DNA from: Warburgia ugandensis
Taxonomy: Eukaryota; Streptophyta; Magnoliopsida; Canellales; Canellaceae
Reading direction: 5' to 3'
NCBI GenBank assembly: GCA_035236585.1
Contig: CP141134.1
Coordinates: 20,700,414-20,764,413 of the forward strand
DNA length: 64,000 nt
Below the pieces are notes generated by a model. That model saw nothing but the letters and a program-made list of their open reading frames with translations. It did not search any database and had not been told where the DNA came from. A program made the translations under genes and the position numbers. Positions 1 to 59,548 of the stretch are shown here, one piece after another. How positions within the stretch are numbered: position 1 is the first letter of the stretch; each line of letters begins with the position of its first letter.

Positions 1-138
1 AGTAAACTCTCAACCCTTTGGGCATGTATTTGCATTTAATTACAGTTGGGCTGTGTGCTGTGACTAGATAGACCTGGGGAAAAACATTTATGATTTCTGA
101 AATTTTTCAAAAACCACTTTGGTTGTTGTGAAGGCAAA

Positions 139-291
139 TGACACTCGAGGTTTTCAAAATGAGTTTAAAACTAAAAAGTTTTCCGCTGCATTGCATGGTT
201 TCTATGAAATGGTTTTCAAATAGGGATGCATCCCGCCTTAGGAAATTAGGTATTGCATTTAAAAATGCATAAGAAAACCTGGGTCGTCACA
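139..291. repeat. Direct repeat copy 1, LTR-end-like
   Basis: About 153 bp starting TGACACTCGAGG and ending CCTGGGTCGTCACA. It matches the segment at 1596-1743 with several indels. On the minus strand it begins TGTGACGACCC, which resembles the start of many plant LTRs. No coding capacity is seen. Its identity as an LTR piece is inference; the duplication itself is visible. Confidence 0.6.
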
Positions 292-1595
292 TTTATATAT
301 GCATTGCTTGTATGTTTTGAAACAAGTTGCATAAATTGCATGATTTATGATGATTGAGATCTAGATTATATGTAAATCTCTTTTTCAAGCTAATGAGCCT
401 AGTAGGAACTATGCTAAGAGGTTATTTGTGTATAGGGTTGGCCTTCTGATCTCTAACCACCAAAGGTGGTAGGTATCATTGCCCAAAGTGGCACTAATCC
501 CTTCCTTGACTACTATGGTAATGGGATGACCACTTGAGGGTTCACGACACCCCTTTCGAGGACATATCCATAGTCATCATGGAGGCTATGGTGGGCTAGT
601 CTCTGGATATCAGAAACACACGATTTCAGATAGGTCTAGTTGTGAGCATAGTGGGCCCGATGATTTCAGTTTTGATATTGATATGCATATTGCATTGAGA
701 TGGTCTTAGATGAGTACTCGTGACCAGTAAGCTTGATGTATTCGCCGACCAGTCAACTTGATGTGTTCATTGAGATACCCGCGTGCATTATATATATCAT
801 AGGAATGAGATTCTATAATTTGGTTTGATGGACTACTACTTTAAAATTTTAGTAATCATTATTATTTTATGAATTTGTAAATCTTTATATTATTGAATTG
901 TTGATTTTGACCAGTCGGCTTAATGTTGTTCGCCAAGATTCTAGCACATGGATGGATTGATTACTGCTTTAAGAAGTTAGTAATGTTCATATTGCTAATG
1001 ATTTACTTATTAATTGATTTTGTATGAAGTGTTATTACCTTGACATATAATTGTGCAAATGATTTATAACTAAATAACCATGTTTACATGAGATGATTGC
1101 ATGATTTTATGAAGAAGTTTTTTCTATAAATTCCATGGTCTAGAAATGTATAAATGAGTACATAATTTATGCATAAATACTCATAGTTACACAAAAAGGA
1201 ATTGCATGATTTTATTATCCCTCTTGAAATTACGCATCTTACATGCCGTGTTTTCAAATTAGTAGTATCAAGTCACCTACTGAATATGATGAATACTCAA
1301 CCAAATCTATTATTTTCATTCAAAGCAAGATTAGAAGGAGCTTCAGGGAGTTTTAGTACTACAGTCAAGTGAGAGAAGGTAAAGCTAAGTGAGAATGTAA
1401 TTGTTCCAGAACTAATACTGAGTAATCATTTAGTATTTAATGTAAATTGACTATAAGTGATTATTTATGACTTGGGCTATGATAAACAATCTTAGGAATG
1501 GTAATTATTCATTTTTATATTTTGTTCAAAATTTCCATGGCATGTTTCATTTATTGATGATGTTAAATCATTATCTATTTGTTGGAATTAAATAA
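292..1595. other. Non-coding spacer between the two direct repeat copies
   Basis: There is no ORF of note and no recognisable protein domain. The text is AT-rich, with short phrases such as GACCAGTMRRCTTGATGT recurring near 721-770 and 910-930. It may be the body of an old LTR or LTR-element remnant lying between two related ends, but nothing diagnostic (PBS, polypurine tract, gag) can be read. Confidence 0.35.
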
Positions 1596-1743
1596 TGACA
1601 CTCGGGGTTTTCATGAATAAATTTCAAATGTAAAGAAATTTTTGTTGCATTTATTTCAAAAAAAATATTTTAAAAATAGAGATCGATCTCGCAAGTGAAA
1701 GCTTGTTATTTTAAAATTGCATTATAAAACCCGGGTTGTCACA
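1596..1743. repeat. Direct repeat copy 2, LTR-end-like
   Basis: About 148 bp starting TGACACTCGGGG and ending CCCGGGTTGTCACA, homologous to 139-291 in the same orientation. The two copies differ by many substitutions and gaps, so the duplication is old. The minus strand starts TGTGACAACCCGGG, a typical look for a plant LTR terminus. The family cannot be named. Confidence 0.6.
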
Positions 1744-4700
1744 CCATACATGTAGTCCAAATTTGAAACTTAAAATCCTATTACAATGATGTTCGTTTAA
1801 TCTTAATCACTCCTTAATTACAAGCCAATTTCTTGTTCAATTGTTCCAACATTTACTCATGAACAAGTATGCTTGAAATCAAGGGAAAATCCTATGCAAA
1901 ACTAAGGCAACAACCAATGGAACTTAAGCAACCAAAGCTAGACAATCAAGAGGGTTGAAAGAGAATAAAGATGCAATGAAAGCTAAAGAACAAAACTAGA
2001 TTCAAGATGACTTCCCTTGGCTATCACTCCAAAGGAAAACCAGCCTTGAATCTTAGTTTAAAAGAAAGGAAAAATAAAGGAAAACAAGACACGCTAACAT
2101 AAACAGGAGTAAATTCCAACAAAGAGAATAAGGAAGCTAACCAACCTTCAAAGATGAATCAAAACCCCAAAAATCCTAGGTTGAACAGTTGAGGAAGAAG
2201 CATAAACCTTGGAAGGAAGTGATAGCATCCCAATGACTCCTCAAAACAACAAGCAAAAGAAGAAAAAGTAGGCTAAAGGAAGTGGGCATCTCTTGCCTAT
2301 GGAGGAGACGCCTTTTCCTAAGTGGGGAATAATGTATCTTTTGTTTAAGTTTGGCTGGGTTTTATAAGTCTTCTCCTATTTTTCCTAGGGCACCCTAATA
2401 CTAAGGTATGGTGAGGATTAAAGGGTGTCAAATTGAATGGCTAGGATGGGGGAAAAGGGTGGACAATAAATAAAAAAGTGTGAAAGGGAGTTGGCTACCT
2501 TAAGGATGGGACTAGGTGGGAGATGCCACCTTTTTAGGAAGGGGTGTCTCCCCCCTTCCTAAGTCATTGAATGCTTTAGGGAAATAGGAATGTGGGTTGG
2601 GAATGGTTGGGAAAGAGGAGGAGGGTGTTAGGTGGAGAGATTTTAGTTGGTTGGGAAGTTTCCTGAGAAGTACAATGAGATAGAATTTTGGAAATTTGTA
2701 GTGCTTCTTAAGGGTGAGAAAAAACAATAAAAATTGATTGCTCTTATCTCATTGGTCCACAACTATCCCATAATTCATTCTATCATAAACACATTCACAT
2801 ACCACTATTATTTATATGAACATCTCATTTCCTTATCATTTATGTTCACCTTTATACATACATAGTATATAAGAACAAATCCGTTAAAATTGTAAAAATA
2901 ATCAATAATCATTTCCATACAAAACTAATCAACTCCTTTCATTATAGGAGATTTGTATTTCAGCTAGTTACTATACTGCGATTTTCCCTTCTTGGAAAAA
3001 ATATTGGTAATATACAATTACCTGGCATTTCATCATGCCATCCCTTAACGCATTTCACTATGCCAATTTCATATGCATCATAATGCAAAATAATCAAGGA
3101 CTACTATGCTTGCAATCTAATCCATACAGCGTGCCCGGATAACTGTTCAATAATCCACCTATACCATTCTCAGTGGAAATTACAATATTCATGTCCATAT
3201 GGGAGGACCATGGCTGTCACAGTGGCGGCCTTCCCATAATTGCCCCACCCGACTTTTAGCCTTTCTTAGGCTTGGTATTCAATATCATCAAGTTTCAAAG
3301 AGTGGGTGGCCAAACCCTCTTAACTCTCTTAGCATAGCATCCCCAGGCCTATGCCTGTTTAAAACAACACCACAAGCCTCCAAGCTTGTATGTAAAATAA
3401 TACTTATACATATCAAACTATCTGTCTGTTTATCTAGGGCTGGAATATTTTCTACTTTCCTATTCACTTAGGGTTGTTCTCAATTCTCAACCTAACCATT
3501 TAATACTTATTTTGCTCATCATTTGGTTGGATCATATTTCAATTTGAGGTATTTACCTTGATATATTGGTATTATACATGTCAATTGTTCAAAACATAAG
3601 ATCATGTATTAGACATGTATCTTCATGTAAAGGCATTCTTAATAATCCACCTACCTCAATAAGGTATTCTTACTCCTTGAAATTTGTCATAGTCTCGATC
3701 AACATATATCTGTCAAATCATATGTATAATGTCATTTTTCTAATCAAGGGTGCATACTACATGGTCTTTTGATCATCCTTATGTAGGATGATCTGAATCT
3801 TTCTTCCTTGAATATCCTATATCCATGGGTTTAATATCATCTATACAAATACTATCTATATCATACATAACAATCTAATTTACATTGATGTTTCTTTTTC
3901 CTTATTGTTTTTTATCATACAAGATCTCATCTTGTTTGATCATCCTTATCTCACTTACTATTTTTATTAGGGTTAGATAATTTGCTATATTTTTATGTTC
4001 TTATTATTATTCAACCAATTAGTGTCTTACTTGGTTAAAGATAATTTATTTCTTCCTATCACTAGACAACTCCTCCTTATTTCAGGATAACTAGTACTTA
4101 CCAGTTAAAGTCTGCTCAAAAAGTGGTTAATACAACCCTCATGTAAGGAGGCGTTTAGACCTCTCTTACGTCAACAGGAGGTGAGGGCAAAGCACTTGGC
4201 TCTTGTATATCCCCTATAACCACAATGTTCAGAGTCCACTGGAGTGGTACTAGCTCAACCTTTAACAAGGTCCCTATGAGCTCTTTACCTTAAGCCCCTT
4301 CTCTAATTGATTTTAATTAATTTCCATGGATATGCATAATGTCATCCATGGATGTTCATTATTTTCCTACTTTGGGCCAAGGAATTGGTAAACCATTCCT
4401 TATATTGTCCTACTAACTATAGCCCTTATTAAGTCAAAATCATTCATTCATCTTAGTTGTCCATGAATCTCTATATTTCATTAGTTTACATTTTTGGTGA
4501 TTTATGCTCCTTATATCTTAACAACTACTTAACAATTGAATAAAATTTGACAATAAGTAAATCATAAACTTGAAAGCATAAATCAAATATAAGTTTAACA
4601 ACTATATACTAACATTCTTCCTATAAATGTAACTTAAGCTAGTGAAATAAAACTAACATAATCTTAAGTTATGAAATACATAAAATTGTACTTCTATCTT

Positions 4701-6718
4701 AATGGAATCATGTTTAAATATCTAATTTACACTAACATGATCCTAAGATAATCAAATCTACTAACAAATTACTCATTTCAGGCATATCATACTAAAATTT
4801 AAAGATTACACTATCATGCTTTCTAACTTAGAACATAAATCACATTTACACCTTTATGTCCAATAAAAGACAATTAAAACATAGAACATAAATCACATTT
4901 ACACTTCTATATCCAATAAAAGACAATTATATTAAGATTATTATAAGCCTTTAAATATGATCCAACCATTAGATCTTAGGTGTTTTCCTTTAGATCAAGG
5001 GTTTTAATTACCTTTAGGGCTTTTAATCCATTAAGATCCAAAAATCATATCCACTTGATTTTGTCACATTTCATCCATGATATAATTGGATTCCATCATA
5101 ATATCATCCATTTAATCCATCTAAAGGATCGGATCATACTTGATCTCATTGATCAAGTGCGTCCCTTTGTATTTTCTTATTTTTATTTTAGGGTTTTTCT
5201 ACCATAAAGGGCAGATCCCCTAATTTATCCAAGATCTGTCTAAATTAACCATAGAGATTACATTATTATATCATCATTAAAATAAATTTTCAAGATCTGA
5301 TCACCTCCGATCTTGAAGATCTTAGAAATTGGACACTTATTTCCAAAATACAGAAAAAATACAAAAATAATTTTTGGAAATATTATGACTTCATAAGAAA
5401 CTAGATATTACAAGCTTTCCATATCTTCTTTCCGATCTCAATTTGGAGTTCATATGACTCCACAATCTTAAATTGAAGTTTACAGCCGTTCCTAGGGTCT
5501 AAATTTGATCTGGGCCCAGCAAAATTAATCTCTCTCAATTGAGGGTCCAAACCTTGTTAGATTTTCTTAAAAATTGTACCCTATGGGTTTTGGACCCTTC
5601 TGGATCGATTGGAAAACTCAGAATTTCCATCTGAGCTCTCTATCACCATAAATTGAAGGCTCTGGTATTTACTTTATTTTTACCATTTTTCATTCAAATT
5701 AAATTGCAGAAAAATAAAAATTCCACTAAGCCATAATAAATATGTATGGAAATCAGTTCCACCAACCTGATTGGAGAAAAAACATATATTTGATGCTCAA
5801 TTTGAGAGAATTACCGGTTGATGATAATATAGCCCGATTGTCCCCGTTTTTGTGATTATATGTTGTTGGAACCGTTGGATCTTGAAATTGATTTGGGGAT
5901 TTTGTATATACTGTAGTATAGGAGGTTATGGATGGTGGAATTTATCATATTCTACCTAGAACGGAGTGCCTAATTGAATTTAGGTCTCTTGTTCCACTTA
6001 GAAAGAGGAGAGAGAAATAAGAAAAATAGAGATTGGAGAGGGATGAATGAGAATTTGGAGCTGAAACTCTAGGGAAGATTTGTAAATTTCGTGTTTAAGG
6101 TTGTGAAAATATTTGAAAATTTTTGGGACATATTTATAGCCAAATTTGAATTTTTTATCATTTATTTTGATAAGATATTTTATTACTTTAGAATTTTTTA
6201 TTACAAGTGCATTCTCCATTCTCCACTACATTCTCCACTACCAGCAATAATGAACTGAGCAATTATTGTTGCTTCTAAAACTTTGGCCTACTTTGTGGGC
6301 CCCACTTTTATGTGAAAAGATGTTTTTGCCCTTTGAACTCCAAAATTGGAGAATAATAGGCAATATTTGTCCGAACTCAGAATCGAGCGTACTTAGTGGC
6401 GTTGGAATCATATTTCTAAGTACTTCATGAATATTGAGGTCTTATTTCTTGGATATGGAATATGGGTAAAATTACCATTTTACCCCCAAATGGAGAAAAT
6501 TAAGGAATTTTCATTTTAACTCATAATTGAACGTACTTAATGTTGTTTCGATCAGTTTTCCAAGTACATCCATAATTTCTATGTTTTAATTCATGATATA
6601 ATCTGCATAAAAAGAGAATTTTCAATAACCTAATATTCCAGCCCAGAATTTCTAAAAATTCAAACTTTATTAATTTGCCTTAATAAGTTACAAAAATTCA
6701 GGGTCATTACATGCATGC
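1744..6718. other. Intergenic repeat-derived DNA, no gene seen
   Basis: Long AT-rich stretch with only short chance ORFs (longest about 90 codons, without recognisable motifs). The segment ending GGGTCATTACA at 6711 reads TGTAATGACCC on the minus strand, another LTR-start-like terminus. The preceding kilobase (about 5200-6711) has the composition of an LTR. No tRNA, rRNA or host exon was recognised. Confidence 0.4.
4831..4929. repeat. Two-copy tandem duplication, period 53 bp
   Basis: GAACATAAATCACATTTACA starts at 4831 and again at 4884, each followed by a near-identical continuation through CCAATAAAAGACAATTA. Only a few bases differ, so this is a relatively recent local duplication in non-coding DNA. 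Confidence 0.75.
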
Positions 6719-6945
6719 CTCTAGGTCTTATGGTAATCGTAGAGCACTTGCCATAATAGCAATCAAAACTATATCTCCAGGACTTACAGCTACTTAATGA
6801 GTGCTTGCAAAAAATATCGATGAAATCTGTATCCCTAGGACTTATAGTGACTCATAGAGTGCTTGCTGAAAATATCAATCAAGTAGCATCTCAAGGACTT
6901 ACAGTTATTCTTAGATCACTTCCCTAAAACATTGGTTGAATACAC
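6719..6945. repeat. Minisatellite, four copies of a 56-57 bp unit
   Basis: Four diverged head-to-tail units start near 6719, 6775, 6832 and 6889. Each has the core AGGACTTACAG (or TAGGTCTTATGG), then about 15 bases later GAGTGCTTGC (or GAGCACTTGC), then an ATATCAATC-like stretch. Although 57 is divisible by three, the units carry stop codons, so the array is not coding. It begins 8 bp after the LTR-like terminus at 6711 and may be internal to that element. Confidence 0.75.
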
Positions 6946-9900
6946 CACTAAAACATTATATGAGGATAAAATCGTATTTCAAAGTCATGCGAGAAACCAT
7001 TTAAATCTTTTAATTTTTAGGATGTGAGAAATTTTCAAATTCATGTCTTCAACGAGCTATAAAAACATGTTTTCCTTAATTTTCTATCATACTTTCATCA
7101 TTCAATTGATAATGCACTTCAAGCTCCCAAAATTATGCATCTAATATTCACATCAAAAGAATTAATGCCCAACCATGCATGCTTAGTTCATAGCTTACAA
7201 CAAGTAGTTAACTTATTAAAGATAATGCAACTTTCTCATGCTTTCAATCATTAAATAATGCATCCAATGCAATGATCATAAATGATGGATCTTTAATCAA
7301 TTACAAAAATACATGTCACTAAGTGGACCATTCTTAAACTAATGGTAAGGTCTTTATTAGCAATGACAAACAAGTTATGGCCTTAGACCATAGCACATAG
7401 ATATTTATCATGTTTGTCCACGACATTTTAAGATCCTTCTTAAGCATGAATGTGAAACATTTCATATGAATATGATCATTCAAATGCATACATATTAGTA
7501 GCAAATCTATTTCAGTAAGATCAGGTTAAAATAGTCTAGATTATGGCTACTAACAATGCATTTTGTCAGTCTCTCTTAGTTATGAGGACCTTAGGATTCT
7601 TTCTTTCAATTATCAGTCATAAGTGCATGCATGAGTTTAACATATTAAACTTTCTTCTACCTTGAGACCAATCATTAACTCATTCTTAAGATATTAGTTT
7701 TACAAGTATAGCCATTTTTACCACATTGTGTAGGTCTCTCCCTATAATTCAAAAGCTTTACAAGCTATGCTAGAATCATTTCTGGTGCACTCATTAGCGT
7801 TTTGTGCTATTTGGGGTATTCCTAATGTTGCAGTATCAAGTTTATAGTTTATTAGGTGTTAGTGGCATATATATAAAGTCCAACCATGTTTAAGGAATTT
7901 GCAATGTCTACTAGATTTAAGTGCAGGTTTCAACCAAGGCATACAATCCTATCATTCTTTTATACTAATGTTATAATTAGGATGAATCAAGTATTTCAAG
8001 TTCTTTTCACATCTGTACCGAGTCCAAAGTAAATAATATGTTTCTAAGTATTTATACATCATCTAAATGTGGCTATAATAAGTTCGAGTCAAAGAATGTC
8101 TCCACTCTTTTGTTTAGATGTTACGACTAGGGCAACATTAGCATTTTTAGTTCAAATTTAGTCATTCCATTTTCATTGCGTTAAAGTGAAAATGTGTCAT
8201 GAGAAAACCACTAAGATTTTCACATGCTTTCATAATTTTAGTAATTAAAGATAGGATTCAAATAAATTGATCATCTACATTAACTTATTCATTTTAACGC
8301 ATGGCAATTATTAGACTTTCCAAGATAGCAATCTTAATCCACCTACCTTTGATTGAGCACTTCATATTCACTGACAAGAATAACTATGCTGTTTGCAAAC
8401 ACAATAACCATCAATCACACATCTGTAACAAAATAAAAATACACGTTTAGATCTATGGTATGTCTTTTCTATCAATTTTCCACTATCTAGAAATTTCTCT
8501 AGTTTAATTCCTGGTACTGATTGGCATAGGGCAATGTGATCATTCTCATCCACAGCATTGATCATGTTTTATTAGCCATTGGTAGTTAATTTGATGATCT
8601 GGGGTTACTAGATTACCAAATCCATACCATTGATCATTGATCAGTGGTCCACATCTCTCTTTGAACATGAACGTCACTAACCTGCAAGATTTGAAGTTAC
8701 TTTTGTAGATTAGTGACCTTAAACTCTTTATCCACAGCCAATCCAATTTTAGATGGTCAAATATAAGGTTTATGCACTTTTAACATATTTTAATTTATAG
8801 TTTCCAGTCAATCCAATTGTTGTAGTGTTTCATAGCATGAAGATAGTAACTTATAGGTCCAATGCCTATGCATCTAATAGTAATTCGATGGTTCACAATT
8901 GCTGGGCACCCAATTACTTGTTTAATCTTTAGATCTAGGTTTTTAGTGGTTATATTTAAAAATTAATAATCATAGGATGCCAGAACTATTATACGATGGG
9001 CTGATTGTATTCAATTGTCCATGAAATTGGTGGATATATTTACAATTCGCAATGTGCATTATACTAGAATTGAAATACAAGTTAAATTGGGGAAGATCGA
9101 CAATGATCTTACCTGCAATCTTGTTGATCCTTGTCGAATGGATCATTATGCATGTTGGATTGTTGCTGGATGGTCATGGATTGGCGCAGTCTTGGCCATA
9201 CAACACTGTTGTGGCTCGATCTCCATCAATTCAATCTTGATTGCCAAATTTCTTGAGGGTATTTCTTCGTAACATTGAGAGGAGCATGATGAATGGCTTG
9301 GATTATCAATCCGAGTAGTTTTACGCTTCATGCATATCATATTTGGAAACTATTCACTGTTGCCAGAGTTTTGTCACCGAGGACAAAGAAGGAGGAAGTG
9401 GGTTTTGGGTTGGGCTGACTAGGCATTGCGAGTGTGGCGAGGGAGAGGGAAAGAGGTAGAGGAGAGAAGGGTCCTGGTTCTACATGCAAGGGGTGGCTTA
9501 GGTGGTTAAGTTGCTATATTGGTAGAGGAGGATAGTGAGAGAGAGGAGAAGACAGGTGCATAGGAAGCCTACTCAGGCTGCACTGCCTGGAGGTGGGGAA
9601 GATGAAGAAAGAGTGTGAGAGGGAGAGAGAAGAGAGAAGAGAGAAGAGAGAATAACAAGGAGAAAATGGGCTTTAGGCATGACCTACTAGCATTGCTAGT
9701 GAGGTGCCATGCCAGAGATAGAGAAAAATAGAGGATTTTGAGTCTTGCACTTGTGGTCGAGAGGAAAAGGAAAGGGGTTTGACGGTGTGACGATCTGGGC
9801 ATAGTGGGTTCGTTGGTGGGGTTTGAACTAAGGGGAGCTAGCTGGTGAGAAGGGGGTGGGAATCCGAGCAAGGGCAGATGCTAGTTTTGTCCTTTCTCTT

Positions 9901-10074
9901 TGATGTCCAGCCTCTGTTTATCTCGTTTTGGGGTCATCGCCGCCCAATGGAGAACTATTAGATGACTGTGGCAACTCGGCCCATGTGTGTTGAGCACAGC
10001 TCCACAACATCGTTGGCTAGTTTGCTGAGTGCCATCAAGGTTAAGTAGTGGGGTTGTTGTTATCAATTCTGACA
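6946..10074. other. Intergenic DNA, no gene seen
   Basis: AT-rich non-coding sequence to about 9360, then a purine-rich GAGAGA-type stretch (about 9430-9760) that produces Ser/Leu/Phe-rich minus-strand ORFs of no significance. Short ORFs overlap each other on both strands near 9015-9340 and none shows a known domain. Confidence 0.4.
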
Positions 10075-10097
10075 CCCCCCCCCCCCCCCCCCCCCCC
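10075..10097. repeat. C23 homopolymer tract
   Basis: Twenty-three consecutive C residues on the + strand (G23 on the minus strand), about 1.1 kb upstream of the TOP3A start codon. Such tracts can form i-motif or G-quadruplex structures in vitro and are prone to length error in sequencing, so the exact length is uncertain. Confidence 0.9.
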
Positions 10098-11034
10098 TTG
10101 AAATTAGTAAAATTTGGAGAATTTTCACCCCATCTTCGTTATGTGCAAAATTAGTGTCGTTGTAATAGTCTCGACGCGTACACTTCAATTATTGAGGTCT
10201 TGAGGGTCAACTAAGTGTCCTTCAAATGATCAATTACACAAAACTTAAAATGAGGGACCCTAATTTTGCATTTCAATCATAATAAAATTTGAAAATTTAC
10301 ATAACTTAGAATATAGAAATTTGAGTGATTACAACATCTAGTTGAACTGTTTCATTGATGATTGCTAGTAGGGAGTGTTAAAATATGTGGGATCGGTATG
10401 AAAACAAAAGAAAAAATTATTTTATTTTTGTAATTATGATTTGTTTATTTATTGTAAGTGAATATTTATATATATCACTATGCTTCTTCAATCATACTTT
10501 TTACACACTTTATGTAACAAAAACTCCCCCATAGGAGGAAGGAGGAAGAAGATGAAAGAGATGTCACATATGAACGGGATATAGTCTTTAATAAATAGAA
10601 TACAATTTCATACCGAAAAAAAATAGAAAATAAGGATATTTTGATATAAATAAAAATAAATAACTAATACTCATATATTTTCTTTTTAATAAGTTACTTT
10701 CTTTCATCTAGGTGTCCAAGGTTCTAGGCTATGCATGCACTTGTGGTGTGACTTTAAAAAGAAGGGGGAAATAATTGTATTTTTCTCTCACCAACTTATA
10801 CTTGCGTGGTGCGTGTCGCTTTACTAATACTTAAATATGCCTAATGAGACTAAGTTTGGTATTTTGGTAATGTTATTTCAACCCCTTAAATTCTGAGTTT
10901 TTATCGCTTACAAGTCCAAATAATCTACTTTAAGGGTCTTTTAGCAAATGTCTGACAAAAAAGTCCCCGTCCCCACTGGGGGACTGGGCAAATCAATTCC
11001 TGCGGGACTACTGCCATTTGGAACAAAGTTTCAC
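10098..11034. other. Distal upstream region of TOP3A
   Basis: Non-coding, AT-rich up to about 10930, then more GC-balanced towards the gene. A short palindrome-like block, GTCCCCACTGGGGGAC, lies near 10970-10985. No ORF or repeat family was recognised. Confidence 0.4.
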
Positions 11035-11042
11035 TTCCCGCC
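11035..11042 (+). promoter_or_regulatory. Candidate E2F-binding site
   Basis: TTCCCGCC, the core of the plant E2F/DP consensus (TTTCCCGC), lies 158-165 bp upstream of the TOP3A ATG. E2F control of replication and repair genes in S phase is established for plants. Its use here is inference from position and sequence alone. Confidence 0.45.
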
Positions 11043-11154
11043 TAAATAAGAAATAAAAAAACTGGAGACAGGCCGCTCGCTCTCTTGATCCGGTGAACTG
11101 GAAGACCAGCTCTTCTTCCGGGCAAAAGAACCAGCAAACAATCAGAAACCAAAA

Positions 11155-11167
11155 GGCCCATAACCCT
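11155..11167 (+). promoter_or_regulatory. Candidate site II (GGCCCA) and telo-box-like pair
   Basis: GGCCCA is immediately followed by TAACCCT, 33-45 bp before the start codon. GGCCCA/TGGGCC is the TCP-bound site II motif, and AACCCT is the core of the telo-box. The pair is known from promoters of cell-cycle and translation genes. It may lie within the transcribed leader, because the transcription start cannot be seen here. Confidence 0.4.
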
Positions 11168-11199
11168 TCCCCCGCGCCCCACCCCCCCCCACCTCTACA

Positions 11200-59548
<48,349 letters not shown>

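Noticed and set aside
9015-9340. Three overlapping ORFs of 62-85 codons on both strands
   Set aside because: All are short, mutually overlapping and without motifs; consistent with chance in GC-balanced DNA.
9569-9871. 100-codon minus-strand ORF with a Ser/Leu/Phe-rich sequence
   Set aside because: It arises from a purine-rich GAGAGA tract. No domain, no codon structure, and no neighbours supporting a gene.
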